A DNA stretch of 64,000 nucleotides from assembly GCF_032854445.1 (NCBI RefSeq), contig NC_088305.1, positions 17,097,717 to 17,161,716 of the forward strand, in the 5' to 3' direction. Shown one piece after another: positions 46,561-59,151 of the stretch. Under the pieces are notes generated by a model, which worked only from the letters and a program-made list of their open reading frames with translations, had not been told where the DNA came from and ran no database searches. A program made the position numbers and the translations under genes. Positions within the stretch are counted from its first letter, which is position 1, and each line of letters begins with the position of its first letter. The DNA is from Liolophura sinensis. Taxonomy: Eukaryota; Mollusca; Polyplacophora; Chitonida; Chitonidae.

Positions 46561-46964
46561 ACATGATTGTGGTGAACCAAGAAAATAGCTGAAATTTACT
46601 ATCATAGCCCAAAAAGGCCGGGGTCCAGGGGCCGCCTAGGCCCCGGAAGCTAGAAAAATCTGCGTGGCTGAAAATGGACTCTGGGACGTTTTTGGCTATT
46701 AAAATCAAACTAGAATCCTGTAAAATATGAAAGAAAACCAACACTGTTTTCTGACTTACAGATTTTCCCATCTGCTTTGTCCCCACAGAACTCTAATCTT
46801 CTGGACAGAGAGAAGAATGCATTTTGTACCAAAGCCAAAATTTAATACATGTAACAGATTTTTTCTGGTTCAGACATTGTTAGTAGTGTACAGGTCATTT
46901 TCAGCATTTTCAGTCAAATGTTTAGATTGGCATGTTATGGCACAGAATACAACTGTCCAGTTTT

Positions 46965-47700
46965 TCATTCAATGGCACCATGGTGTTCCACTCTGGCTTT
47001 CTTGGCTGCCTTTTGACACAACTCCTTGGCTTTCCTTTTCGTCAAAGTGCTCTGTGCCCCTAATGTCCAGCTGTTCTGTTTTTCTGTGGCAACTGATTTC
47101 TTCTCTTCAAGAATGGCCTTATACTGGCTGAATGATCGCTTGACATTCCTCACAAGAGTGTTGATAAACCTTATCATGGAGATGGTCCCTCTTCTTGAAA
47201 TACTCCACAGCAGATTTACCAGAAGCTTTCAAACCATATTTTATGTTTTGTATGGCTTGGTAGGTTTCAATGTTGAGTCTCCCAGATTTGGCATCAATGA
47301 TAGACTGTAGTTAGACGACCGTAATTTCAGGTTATCTCTGTGAATTTTCTGGCCGATGTGCTGTGCTAGCGCCTTCCATCCGCGACCCCCATAATGCACC
47401 TCTTTGTGGCAAAACTCGCAGAAAGCCAAACCGGCGGATGTTATCTTCCTCATGAATTTTTCCCACGTATTCCCCTTCGACCTTTCGTTCAAGCCAATCC
47501 CACCTCCAGATGTTTTTCAACCCCTTGTCCACTGTACGCGCATCAAAATCTTTATCTGATCGATCCACGATACTCCGAGACGTTGCCGCCATTTTTGACC
47601 GGGCTGGCTCTGCTTCTGCCTTCGAATAATGGTATCTTGTTCCCGATTGGTTGAAACAGTTCGGCTTAATGAAACACACGATCTGACTGGACAATAGACT
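46965..47700 (-). pseudogene. Decayed single-exon zinc-finger-type ORF, at least three frameshifts
   Basis: Minus-strand protein-like segments occur in successive frames. In order: KDFDARTVDKGLKNIWRWDW with WLERKVEG (about 47590-47480); NTWEKFMRKITSAG with AFCEFCHKEVHYGGRGWKAL and AQHIGQKIHRDN (about 47470-47335), whose Cys and His spacing suggests a zinc finger of the BED/C2H2 kind; LNIETYQAIQNIKYGLKASG with KSAVEYFKKRDHLHDKVY (about 47280-47180); then VKRSFSQYKAILEEKKS (about 47145-46965). Single-base frame changes break the reading each time. It resembles dispersed transposon-derived or expanded gene families of invertebrates, but I cannot name the family. An intact paralogue elsewhere in the genome is likely. 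Confidence 0.5.
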
Positions 47701-47924
47701 CCATTCAGATAACATTATAACCTCCGGCAATGCCAGATTTCGGTAGCCATGCATCGGCAAATTGACAGAATCTTCGACTTTATTTTGAGGAAATAAATCG
47801 GAACTTTACAAAATGTTACTACACAGAAAAAAAAAAACGGAAAACAGGTAAATTAATCGAAACTGAACAAAGAAAAAGCGGAAAAAAATCATGTCTGATA
47901 ATGGCTTACTTGCTTTCGGTAAGT

Positions 47925-48035
47925 TATCTCAGTGAAGCAGCACTAGATAAAAGAGCGGTGGAAATCCGTCCTGCAACAAGGAGGCACTTTACGTGTACTC
48001 TAAGGATTCCTTCGTCGTCATATCACTGTAGATTA
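47925..48035 (+). mobile_element. SINE family C, 3' part
   Basis: ctcagtgaagcagcactaga, gcggtggaaatccgtcctgc and ctctaaggattccttcgtcg, the tail half of family C in plus orientation. Confidence 0.75.
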
Positions 48036-48750
48036 TTTTTCTACATACCTTAGTTCTCTCAGAATGTTGCAAATTATTGGTCGCAGTGGAGGTTTAAAAG
48101 GTTGAAGTATTAAGGTATGTCATGTATCAGACAAACCTGGGTCCTTTCTGAAGAGCATCAAACCAATAGCTTTGAATGGTCTGTTGTAGAGAAAGTATCA
48201 AACAGATTTGCTCTGAAACAGGTGCTAAAAACCTGTGTGTGAAGGACGCTTGGAAGCCAAATAACTGCATGCAGTTCAACAGTGCAGTTGATGTTTAACA
48301 CCATACTTCAGCACTTCATATGATGGCGGTGAGTTTTACAGGTGGGGGAAATTGGAGTGCCTACAATAAACCATCCAACTTCTGGCAAGTCACTGACAAA
48401 CTTTCCCACATGAGATATACATATACACGTTGTACTGGTAGGAGAGAAGTGGTCCCCAATGTGCATTAGGATGCAGAAAGGGTCATACGAGTGTCAATGA
48501 CAGTTTATTGTCTTCAAAGGCTCCACTAGCAGTACAAACGGTGAAATCTACAGATGTCTGTCCAGGCAATGGAAAAAGAACACTTTTCCGCAACATCTTC
48601 CTGCATTAAATGAAAGACACAAACCCACTTGGTGTATTTTTTGATTAAAAAAAAAACACTCAATCCGAAATACTGGAAGAATGACAAACAAGTTTATATT
48701 ATGAAATAAATAGATGTAAAATAGAAAATTCCAGCACAATAACTTTAAAA
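48036..48750. other. Intergenic DNA downstream of the zinc-finger gene
   Basis: No feature recognised apart from a diverged plus-strand SINE A-like block near 48290-48430 (acttcagcacttcatatgat region), too weak to call. Confidence 0.35.
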
Positions 48751-48756
48751 TTTATT
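48751..48756 (-). terminator. Polyadenylation signal of the zinc-finger gene
   Basis: AATAAA on the minus strand, 34 nt after the TGA stop at 48790. It implies a very short 3' UTR if used. Confidence 0.55.
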
Positions 48757-48789
48757 TATAATGGAATTATATGCAACACCAAGAAAAGA

Positions 48790-51700
48790 TCAGGCAGGGT
48801 CTTGAAAGGCTTGAAAGCCACTCAAATAGAGTAATGTTGGGCGTCCATCTGTTGTGTGTATATTTAATATGTGTTGACTTGTCTCCCCTGTTTGGTTGTA
48901 CATCTCGCCAACAGAGGGCACTATCACATCATGTACTTGCTGGACTTGGATTTGCTTGGCTGCAGCAGTCACTTCTGACACAAGCACATCTTGAGTGTCA
49001 CAGATGGGTGACATTGTGTCAGCGGTTAAGTCTGTCACCTCCTGCATGCAAGTACGACAGTGACGGTTGAGTGAGAATTTTGTGTTGAATTTCCTCTCGC
49101 AGCTGTTGCACTGGAAGGACTTGGGATTTTTGTGGATGGACTGTATGTGCTTCCTCTGTACCGAGCGTGTCTTGAAGGAGGTACCGCAGATGTGACACAG
49201 GTGTGCACGCTGGTTTGAGTGCGAGTCCAGGTGGTCATTAAGGTGTCCCTGAAACAAAACGAAAACTATCAAATGTAAAGTAGGCTGTTGGTCAGTGACT
49301 CAGAAGTCCTCCAATGACAAGGAAATTCCTAAATCCTCATTCACATGGTGTAATTTGTCATGTCAATTTGTCAATGAAAATAGAGTACTGGATTTCACCT
49401 AATGACTCACAAACACATAAAATCTTTAAAATAATTATTCTAAGGCCAATACTTAAAGTTTTCTGCTAAAATATTAATCAACATGTAAACCCTAATGTAT
49501 ACCTAAAGATTTAGAATAAGAGAGCGCTAGACCCTATATCTATATAAGTATTCTATAAGTATTCATAGTACAAGTACCTACCCGTGACCTGAAGGACTTG
49601 GGGCAATGCTGACATTTGTACGGGTAAACTCTCATGCCCTTGTCAATGTGGGTGACCTTGTGTTGTGCCAGGGCATCAGGTCTCTTGAATGACTTGCCGC
49701 ACAGGTCACAGAGGTAGGGTCTCTTCTCCGAGTGCACGTTGCTCCTGTGACGATACAGACACTCCTTCCTGTGGGTCACATATGAACACAGCTCACACTC
49801 GAATGTCTTGGGAGCAGCCAATGATTCCAGGTCAGTCTCGTCGGGGTGGGTTCGCAGGTGGCGCTCGTAGTGGAAACGCCTGGTGGTGGTGTACTTGCAG
49901 CTGTGACAGGATAGGACTTCTGGACTTTTGGGTTTGTCTTCTGTCAGTTCGTGTTTCTTCTTGTAGTGCCGCTGTAACAGCTTGACCTGGTCTGTATGAT
50001 ACCTACACTTGCCACAACTGAACGTCTGGGCACTATGGCTGGCCTCATGTCTTCGCAAATGGCTCAGTCTGAGACTGGTGAAGCTACATTTCCCGCAGCG
50101 AAGCAGCTCCACATGCTTGTCATGCAATCTTTTGTGATTCAAGAAGTGGCTCTGACGTTTAGTTTTAAAAGAACACTTTTTACAGAAGAATTTGAATGGG
50201 GCCAGTTTTTCATAGTCTTTCTTAAGTTTAACTCTCCTCTCTGGAAAACCAAACACAAATAAGGACATTATTTACTGAAGAAGACGTGTTCTTTCAAGCA
50301 AACATCACCTAAAGATCATTTACAGTGTACATGTCAGAGTGGCACAAAATATTTCAAGCAGACTGGAGAACAGTGTACCGATACTTGTATAGTGTCTATC
50401 AATAATAATTTACGCAGGGCATACAGCAAGCAACCTGTGATACAATGGGGCTAAACTTTCAAAGGAATGAATGACGGCATTATAGCACCATGTCAGCAAT
50501 ACATATTTCAGCCATATCGTGGCAAGAACAAGTTTTAAACCAGGGGCCAATTTCATGAAGCTTACTTGATGTTAAGTTGCTCTTAGCTAAGTCCACTTTA
50601 TATCTCTACATCATACGCTGCCATGGTAGTTATGGGCATACTTTAATAGCTATGTGAGCGTCATGAGACCCGCCCCAGGAGACACTGATGTTCAAAGGAA
50701 TATCAACATTTAATGGTTAAAGATATTTTCACTCGTAACTCATGTCACTTGACCCTGAATACACTTCTGACCAACCACATGTAACCGATGCAACTTTAGA
50801 CTCTGCCTACATGAACATGCCTAAACACATGTTAACTTTGCTCTTCCATCATGTAACAGCAAACTTTACACTCTGCCTACATGAACATGCCTAAACACAG
50901 GTTAACTCTGCCCTTCCACCATGTAACTGAGGAAAAGTTACACTCCGTCTACATGAAAATACCTAAACACAAGTTAACTCTGCCCTTCCACCATGTAACA
51001 GGAAACTTTACACTCTGCCTACATGAACATGCCTAAACACAGGTTAACTCTGCCCTTCCACCATGTAACAGCAAACTTTACACTCTGCCTACATGAACAT
51101 GCCTAAACACAAGTTAACTCTGTCCTTCCACCATGTAACAGCAAACTTTGCACTCTGCCAACAAGAAACATGGCTAAATACAAGTTAACTTTGCCCTTCC
51201 ACCATGTAACAGCAAACTTTACATTCTGCCTACATGAACATGCCTAAACACAAGTTAACTTTGTCCTTCCACCATGTAACAGGAAACTGCACTCTGCCAA
51301 CAAGAAACATGGCTAAATACAAGTTAACTTTGCCCTTCCACCATGTAACAGCAAACTTTACACTCTGCCTACATGAACATGCCTAAACACAAGTTAACTC
51401 TGTCCTTCCACCATGTAACACCAAACTTTGCACTCTGCCAACAAGAAACATGGCTAAATACAAGTTAACTTTGCCCTTCCACCATGTAACAGCAAACTTT
51501 ACACTCTGCCTACATGAACATGCCTAAACACAAGTTAACTTTGTCCTTCCACCATGTAACAGGAAACTGCACTCTGCCAACAAGAAACATGGCTAAATAC
51601 AAGTTAACTTTGCCCTTCCACCATGTAACAGCAAACTTTACACTCTGCCTACATGAACATGCCTGAACACAAGTTAACTTTGTCCTTCCACCATGTAAAA

Positions 51701-54700
51701 GGAAACTTTACACTCTGCCTACATGAACATGCCTAAACACAAGTTAACTTTGCACTTCCACCATGTAACTGAGGAAACTTTACACTCTGCCTACATGAAC
51801 ATGCCTAAACACAAGTTAACTTTGTCCTTCCACCATGTAACAGCAAACTTTACACTCTGCCTACATGAACATGCCTAAACACATGTTAACTTTGCTCTTC
51901 CACCATGTAACAGCAAACTTTACACTCTGCCTACATGAACATGCCTAAACACAGGTTAACTCTGCCCTTCCACCATGTAACTGAGGAAACTTTACACTCT
52001 GCCTACAAGAACATGCCTAAACATGTTAACTTTGTTCTTCCACTATGTAACAGGAAACTTTACACTCTGCCTACAAGAACATGCCTAAACACAAGTTAAC
52101 TTTGCTCTTCCATCATGTGCCATTCAACTTGAAAGTAACTTCATCCAACATGGGTGCAAACGACTAGACGGCACTGCGAAAATATTTCAGCAATTTGTAC
52201 AATTTCTCTCAATCATTACAGTCAAAGGGACAATAGTAGGCATTTCTGTCCTTTCTGAAAACAGTAAAGAATTGCTTAAAACATTCCTGGCACCAGATTA
52301 TCTCCAAAATGACTTTATCCTTAACCCTTCATAAAATTCTTTCAGTAAAGTTGCTGAGAGTCAGTCAAACAGACAAATTAGCGTTAGGGAAGTATGATCT
52401 CCACTGGATGAAGTAAACAATGAAAATAATTACAATACCATATCTATCAAAAATTTGCAGGTTCTGATCCTAAACTTCAAAAGCGACATTGTGACCATCG
52501 ATAAAGAAATCTTATAAAAAGTAACTCAAGATGATGTCGTTTGTGAGTGACAGTAGTTGGTGTGAAAACTGGAAGGGTCAGGCATGGGGTTGGCTTCTGT
52601 ACCCTCCATAAGACCACTCAAGTTATCATCATCTCTGGCTTCCTCACCCCTGGCATCCAGATCGCAGAGGGGAGGGGTGGTAACATTGTCACCAAAGTTG
52701 AGATCAACAGATTTTGATCCTTTCAAACTAGTTCAAGACCTCGAAATACCTGTACATGTAAGATGGCAAGATATGGCCCTGACTTACCTTCTGTTGACTG
52801 ACCAGGGCTAGCGGTCTCTGTGGCGGCTTCTGTCCTGAGGGGGTCAGGCATGGGGTTGGCTTCTGTACCCTCACAAAGACCACTCAAATAATCGTCATCT
52901 CTGGCGTCCTCACCCCCGGCATCCAGATCGCAGAGGGGAGGGGTGGCAACATTGTCACCAGAGTTCAAATCACCAGATTTTGATTCTTTCAAACTTCTCA
53001 AGTTTCTGGAGGAAATTGTTGAATCTCTTGGTTTTTTCACAGTGGACCCTTCCAGTGATGACGCAGTCCTTGAGCCGGCTGCCTTCCGCTTTCGTCGATC
53101 CACGGGCTCTTCTTCAAGGTCACCCTCATGTAACAAGGACATTGTCTGCAGATAGTTCGAGTACTTTGAATGAGGTTTGATAACTCTGCCACGCTGGGAG
53201 ATCAAGGGCACGAGGATATCACAGAATACACTTTTGTCTTCAGTTCTTGGTAAACTTTTCACATCAGGTCCTTTAACAGAGGTAGTTTCAGGTTCTGAAA
53301 CTTCTAGCTCAGGAATATCACAGTCTGCCTTGCTATTAGTGATGCCACACATGTCTTCCAGGTGGCGCTGTACCTTACCCAGGGCCTTGAGATCCCCTGT
53401 GATGTGGATCTCCTGTATGCCTGTATCAGTTTGACCAGACAACAGCTGCACACCAAAATCTGACTGCAGACTCCCCAGTACCACTGACTGACACCCAGGA
53501 ATGGCCGCTAACAAGTTTTCAGACAACACTGCTGTCACATTCCGGAACACCTGAACAGAGGGCATGAAGACGACAAGTTTTACACTGTAGTTCATAGAGA
53601 GAAAAAAAACTGCCAATGAGCTTGACTGTAGGAGAGGCATAAACTATGCATAACTTCAGCATTCACTTAAACGTCAATATGTGGAGGTATATATGTAAGC
53701 ATGTATGCTTGGGGTTCAACATCATAGGACGACAAGGAGACTATGTGAATATGTAGGTATGTGAATATATATTGTGCCTTCTTGTGGCACAACGTGTCAA
53801 AGTGCTACTGTCACTGAAGTATCATGCTGAAGACACCAGACATGACACCCCACTCAGTTACATTATACTGACACCAGGCCAACCAGTAAATATTTCCCTG
53901 CTGTAACTTCTGAGTGCTGAGCACCAAGCAAGACAGCAGCAAGTACAATGTTTAAAGTCTTTGGTATGACCCGACCTGAAGATATGGAGGTGGTGACTTT
54001 AACAAGTTATGGTCATAATATACAGGTACATGTAAGTATGCATGGAACATCTTCATCTTGTTGTTGTGCTCTACATGTAAGCAAAATCGGAGCTCAATAC
54101 ATGCAGTACTGTTTGAAACACCACCCTTAGCGGTACATTTTGAGATCCCGCCATAATATTTACCTTAACACTGATTCCAATACACAAGAAGCTATGTCAT
54201 GAATATGTAATTTAAGAATACATACATGTACCCAACTTGTTTGCATTAATATTGTGCTTTTATACATGTAGGCAGAACATTAGCTCAATACGTGCGGTAA
54301 TATTTAAGATACTACACATAACATTTACCTTAACACTGCTTTAAATAACTGATACTGGATGCCAAGTCTTGTGGTGCCTCTTAAGCTATGTACATGTACA
54401 GGTGAGCTATAAACTATGGCCAAATCTAATGAACTTCTAGCTGGTATGGAGCATACTACATATATATACATGTATCTGTCCCAGAACTACTGTCCCAGAT
54501 CTGTCCCAGAATCTACATGTACATGTAGAGGTGGGCTATAAACTATGGCCACATCTTACAAACTTCTAGCTGGCATGGAGCATACCATATGCATATACAT
54601 ATATCTGGGCCAGAACTACTGTCCCAGATTGGTCCCAGAATCTACAAGTACATGTACAGGTGAGCTATAAACTATGGCCACATCTTACAAACTTCTAGCT

Positions 54701-57700
54701 GGCATGGAGCATACCATATGTATGTACATGTATCTGGGCCAGAACTACTGTCCCAGATTGGTCCCAGAATCTACAAGTGCATGCACAGGTGAGCTATAAA
54801 CTATGGCCACATCTTACAAACTTCTAGCTGGCATGGAGCATACCACATGTTATATACATGTATCTGGGCCAGAAATACTGTCCCAGATCGGTCCCAGAAT
54901 CTACATGTACATGTACAGGTGAGCTATATATGTACATATACATGTATCTGTCCCAGAGCTACTCAGCATCCACATGTGCATGTACATGTACACAAACATG
55001 TATAAAAATAAAAAACAAGGAAGATCAATTCCACAGATCAACAACACTATGGTTATAGATATACACTTAACTATTTAAGTATTTCGAAGCAAACACTAAT
55101 ATTTTCTTAACAAGTTTTTTCCAGTTAAAAAAGGAATCACTTTCATGTAATATGTATCTATGTATGAATGCTTTGCTTTGGGATTTTACATAATACTTAA
55201 CCATTTTTTAGTTTGATGATGATGAGGAGTCATATACATGTGTGTGTACATATACTGTGTCTTCTTGTGGAAAAATGAGTCCATGTCACCAAAGTGCTGC
55301 TGTCACTGAAGTATCATGCCGAGGACACCAGACATGACACCTTACCTTGTCACATTATACTCACACCGGGCCAAACAGTCCTTGTTCCTTGCTCTAACAC
55401 CTCAGTGCTGAACACCAAGCAAGGCAGAAACAAGTACCGTTTATAATGTCGTTGGTATGGCCCATCCCGGGTTTGATCCGACATTTCCCAGCCAATAAAT
55501 CCAGGGATGCAACATCTGTGTAGCTTTGGCATTTATTTACACCAAATGTCAGGTCTGACATTTTACTTATACTGCACATGTATGTACATTATTGGCAAAC
55601 CTGAGTACACTGTCATTTCACTTTTCATTTTAACATTGCACTTGAAAACATAATCTGTGCACAGCTGGAGAGATGAGCACTGATATTTCACTGATATTAT
55701 TTACACATCCAGGTATGCCAACATTTCAGACTTCCGTAATTTCGTAATCTATAGACAAAACTGTCCAGTTTTTAAGTAAGACTAATACATGTAAATACAA
55801 TATTCCACAATACAGACTGAATACATGCACAATAAATTAACAAATTTAAGACAATGGATAAGATTTATCTTTTAACTACAATGTACATATACCTTGAAAG
55901 GAGGGGAAGGCATGGAAATAACATCTGTAAGAAAGGCGACAGTGTCTTCTGAAGACGAAACAGATGGGAGGTCAGCTGGACAGTCTGGCTGTGAGGGGTC
56001 ATGAGACTGGGTTGAGCCACCTTGGGACAGTCTGAGCAGGTCAGGGTGAGGCGTGTACCCTGCCCCAGGGGTTGTAATCACAGCCTCACTGGATGGCAGC
56101 ACAGGATACGTCTGGTTGTCTGATGTCAGGGTTTCCCCACTGGTCATGTTGACAATCTGAAGCTGCACTGGTTGGTTTACAGATTGTAAGCTCACAGTTG
56201 CCTCCTCTGAGTCTGACAGGCATGTCTGTGTACAGTCCTGCCATCGCACCTGTTCAGATGTCATGGTGACAGGAGTATATGCCACTGAGTCCAGTAAAGG
56301 GCCCACCTCCCTGTGTGAAAAAGAAAATTTTTTATTTACTTACTAACTTGCATGTGAGGTTTATACATGTACCATGACTGACAGGGTAACAACTTACATA
56401 ATACATTAAGAACTGAAAACCATGGCATATTTACCATGTAACAGGAACTTAGAACAACCATATATCCACTCTGCAATTCTGTTCAATCTACCCTCGAAAA
56501 AAAACAAAAAAACAGTAATACACATCTTACTTTTCCAAGCCCCATTTTATGTGAATTTTTATAAATATACTTTTGCTATGCTATAAAGTAATATAGTTTG
56601 AAACAAAAGACATGATTTTCAGTCCAGATTCCATTAGAACATACCAGTTTTTATCACAGGAGTTTGTGAACTCATGTACTCAGGCTAGCATTAGACGTGT
56701 TACCAATTTACATACTAGGTTACATTTACATGTACCACATGCTACAAACCTTCCAGGTGCTTTCACTGGTTATTCACTACAGCCAGGCCTGCCGCTACTA
56801 GACCTCTGTGTACAACGTAACCACCAGAGTACAATTACATAATATAGTAGCTAATGTTACTCTTGGACTTGTGTTCATTACTTACAACTACAGTGATACA
56901 CAAATTGTCACTAACCAGGTGACATGACAACAGGGTTCTGCCATACTCAGCATTACTGTATTCGACATAAAATTTCTTCAATAAGGTACTCGCTTTGCCA
57001 AATTCTGAGAGCTCTGTTGATCATAAAAAGTGTACAGAGGTCTGTTTCAAGGTAGTCCAAGATTGCTCTGATTTTATATTTGGCAAAATTTTGTTCAGCC
57101 AACTATGGCCTCAACCCAATATCATAGCACGTTCCACTTAAAAACCTGATGCAGCTGCCATAGAAGTGTGTGTTTGAGACAAAAATTATCTTTCAAATAC
57201 GTCTCCTTGGCCTTAAGTTTGCAGACACTTATGTTCCTTTTCTTTTCGTCTGTCAACTTCTTGTAAGCACATCAATCTGTTTTTTCTAGGCTGCATGGGT
57301 CAGAAATTCCTTGGTGATGCTCAACGCAAACAGTTGTTCTGACAGCCTCGACATTTGACAAGGGGAGATAAATGCATCAGGTTTTTAAATGGAGAACACT
57401 CTGATGATGATTCTTGGCTAAACAAAATTTCAGAGACTATTTCAAGGGTACGTCATATTATATCATACTAGAAGAATGTAACATTCAAAAACTAGAGTAA
57501 TATTTCATAACCTTCATTTGCCAACAAAATGTGATTTTGGAGCTAAATTTCAGTGTGTCATTCCACATGCTGTGAAAGCTATATGGTCTCTACTGATGTT
57601 TTGAAATGATCATACGCTTTGGAAACACACATTCTTTCCACTTCGAAAGCTATTTCATTTTGAAATAAGCTGAGTCCTGCAAGGTTACGCAGATATGGAC

Positions 57701-58334
57701 AAGACAGAGTTAGGGCTGTCGCAAACTAACGCAGAAAAACTTGACTGCATACACATCTCGCATTACCGGGTCTGTCACCCCAATGGCACTGTAAGCATCT
57801 GCCATTTTCATGCCTTTTAGCCGCGTTACTTCGCGAGGGCCCCACCCTGTCTTGTCTGAACTTTTGTGAACTCGAGAAATTCCTTAAATGCCAACTCGGC
57901 TTATACACTTGGTAAAGCTTTCTAATGGTTATGATAGCAGTCGGTTTTCTTTGTAGTGGACGCTAGTGGCAAAAGTAAATCATATATCTTCGACAATATG
58001 CTCACAAACTTTTCCGCATGTACCGTACAATGTACAGACGTATTTCGGGCTCTCTAGTTCTTGGCTTTTACTCATTTTATACTGTTTTCAGGTTGATAGC
58101 CATATCAGTCAGTGTGAACGTACCAGAACTGTACACAAAAATGTGTTTTTCTGTTTTATAATTGTAAATCAAGGGACCAAGGACTGTTGCCTTGACGTTG
58201 TTGTTGTTTCACACTACTGACAACTGACATCTCGGTGTCATTCATGACCAGTATCTGCATAAATCAACCTTTAAATTCCAGATATTTATTTCTACTTACG
58301 CGTTGAACATGTTGATGTTTACTTCTTCCGACAT
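48790..58334 (-). CDS. C2H2 zinc-finger protein, nine fingers, complete; family not identified
   Basis: A nuclear DNA-binding role is inferred from the fingers. Exons on the minus strand: 58334-58300, 56310-55893, 53550-52788, 50240-49582, 49248-48790. All are GT-AG and phase-consistent, giving 777 residues and a TGA stop. The start MSEEVNINMFNA is in exon 1. Exons 2-3 encode an acidic, Ser/Thr/Gln-rich N-terminal half of about 400 residues with a small ordered-looking block (VFRNVTAVLSENLLAAIPGC) and a basic patch DRRKRKAAG, a candidate nuclear signal. Fingers span about 425-692: CKKC, CGKC, CGKC, CHSC, CELC, CDLC, CQHC, CHIC, CNSC. The exon 4/5 junction splits finger seven (KSFRSR/GHLNDH). 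The last finger ends NRHCRTC, with Cys in place of the final His. The C-terminal 85 residues are Gln/Thr-rich. Intron 3 holds a 71-bp array and an exon-like duplicate. I do not recognise an orthologue. Confidence 0.92.
50745..52115. repeat. 71-bp minisatellite, about 19 copies, with 142-bp higher-order structure
   Basis: Units read ccaccatgtaacagcaaact, then ctctgcctacatgaacatgc and acacaagttaacttt. Between about 51140 and 51660 two variants alternate (tgcctacatgaacatgcct and tgccaacaagaaacatggct), giving a 142-bp dimer period. Fills most of intron 3 of the zinc-finger gene. Confidence 0.95.
52526..52729 (-). pseudogene. Partial in-frame duplicate of zinc-finger-gene exon 3, inside intron 3
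   Basis: 52577-52729 repeats 52843-52995 of exon 3 over 153 bp without indels, at roughly 90 percent identity by eye. Both encode SGL-x-EGTEANPMPDP and TPPLCDLDA. The copy stays open for about 66 codons and ends at TGA 52528-52526. No strong 3' splice site in the right phase precedes it: candidate AGs lead to early stops, except GAAAG/GATC, which lacks a pyrimidine tract. It may be a dead duplicate or a rare alternative terminal exon. Confidence 0.7.
53690..54000 (-). mobile_element. SINE family B
   Basis: tgcttggggttcaacatcat tail, ttatactgacaccaggccaa, agtgctgagcaccaagcaag, gtatgacccgacctgaagat. The tRNA head at the high-coordinate side is incomplete. Starts 50 bp outside the left-most homologous part of the intron before exon 3. 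Confidence 0.75.
54395..54985. repeat. ~129-bp minisatellite, about 4.5 copies
   Basis: gtgagctataaactatggcc or close variants recur at about 54402, 54530, 54661, 54789 and 54920. Units also hold catctgggccagaactactg-like and acatgtacatgta palindromic stretches. Intron 2 of the zinc-finger gene. Confidence 0.9.
55150..55500 (-). mobile_element. SINE family B, best preserved copy
   Basis: gctttgggattttacataat tail, gaagtatcatgccgaggaca, ttatactcacaccgggccaa, cagtgctgaacaccaagcaa, ggtatggcccatcccgggtt. Intron 2 of the zinc-finger gene. Confidence 0.75.
57045..57450. mobile_element. MITE-like element, copy 1
   Basis: Inverted blocks: gcaaaattttgttcagccaa near 57083 versus cttggctaaacaaaatttca near 57415, and taaaaacctgatgcagctgc near 57138 versus gatgcatcaggtttttaaat-type sequence near 57372. 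A second copy lies at 58775-59135 in reverse orientation. No coding capacity. Intron 1 of the zinc-finger gene. Confidence 0.7.
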
Positions 58335-58774
58335 TTCGGGAACAAAAGATCCGAAACAATAAGAAAGTTCCCCGGATTACTATCCAGTTGTTGTTTTTTC
58401 TCTTTCCTCACGAAGAGTAGTGTCCATCAGTGCACCGCCACGCTGGGACTGTTCCACGCTTGGACTGGTTGTCGCTAACATCAAACCAAAATGCTCTCAA
58501 ATCGCATTTTATTACAATTTATTATATGTAATAAGTGTTTATATTACAAAGTGTGCTATGCGGCTTTTGGTGTTTTAACGCCCATTATATATTTATATAT
58601 TTTTTTATGAATGCCAAGGATCAGCCGATCGCGAAGTCGACGCCTTAACAAGTGGATCCAGTAGGTGGTCAAGTACTAGACCCTTGTTTTAACACCAATC
58701 AAGCGTCTGGGCTACGTGTTAACCAGGGGTAAATAATAAATATAGTCTTCTTCGCTGCAGCAACATGCATCTAG

Positions 58775-59135
58775 TCCGGAGATTGCTCTGGCGTTAGGTT
58801 TGGTAAAATTTTGTTCAGCCGAGGATGGACCCAAACCAGCCTCAGGGTACACACCATTTACAAATCTCAGGCAGTTACCTGCCCTTGTCAGTAAGCGGTG
58901 AGCATCACCAAGGAATCTGGGACCCAGGCGATTTAGGAAATGTCAGATTGACGTTGTGTTTACATTAAACTGACAGGCGAAAAGATAAGGAACGTAAGAA
59001 TCTGCAAACTTAAAACCGTAGGGACGTATTTGATTCATAATGTTTGTCTCAAATGCCGCAACACACTAACACAGCAACTGCATCAGCTTTTTTAAATGGC
59101 TCGCGCTCTGACCTTTGGTTAGGGGCCATCCATTT
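58775..59135. mobile_element. MITE-like element, copy 2
   Basis: Begins agattgctctggcg, then gtaaaattttgttcagccga, gagcatcaccaaggaatctg (matches copy 1 inverted at about 57320), gtctgcaaacttaa-like blocks, and ends near catcagcttttttaaatggc. It lies upstream of the zinc-finger gene start, between it and the candidate exon at 59152. Confidence 0.7.
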
Positions 59136-59151
59136 CAGTACCGTGCCATCC

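Noticed and set aside
52723..52790. Extension of zinc-finger exon 3 to the stop at 52723
   Set aside because: A strong donor (GTAAGT) at 52787 joins in phase to the zinc-finger exon at 50240; the tail KSGPYLAILHVQVF is intronic read-through.
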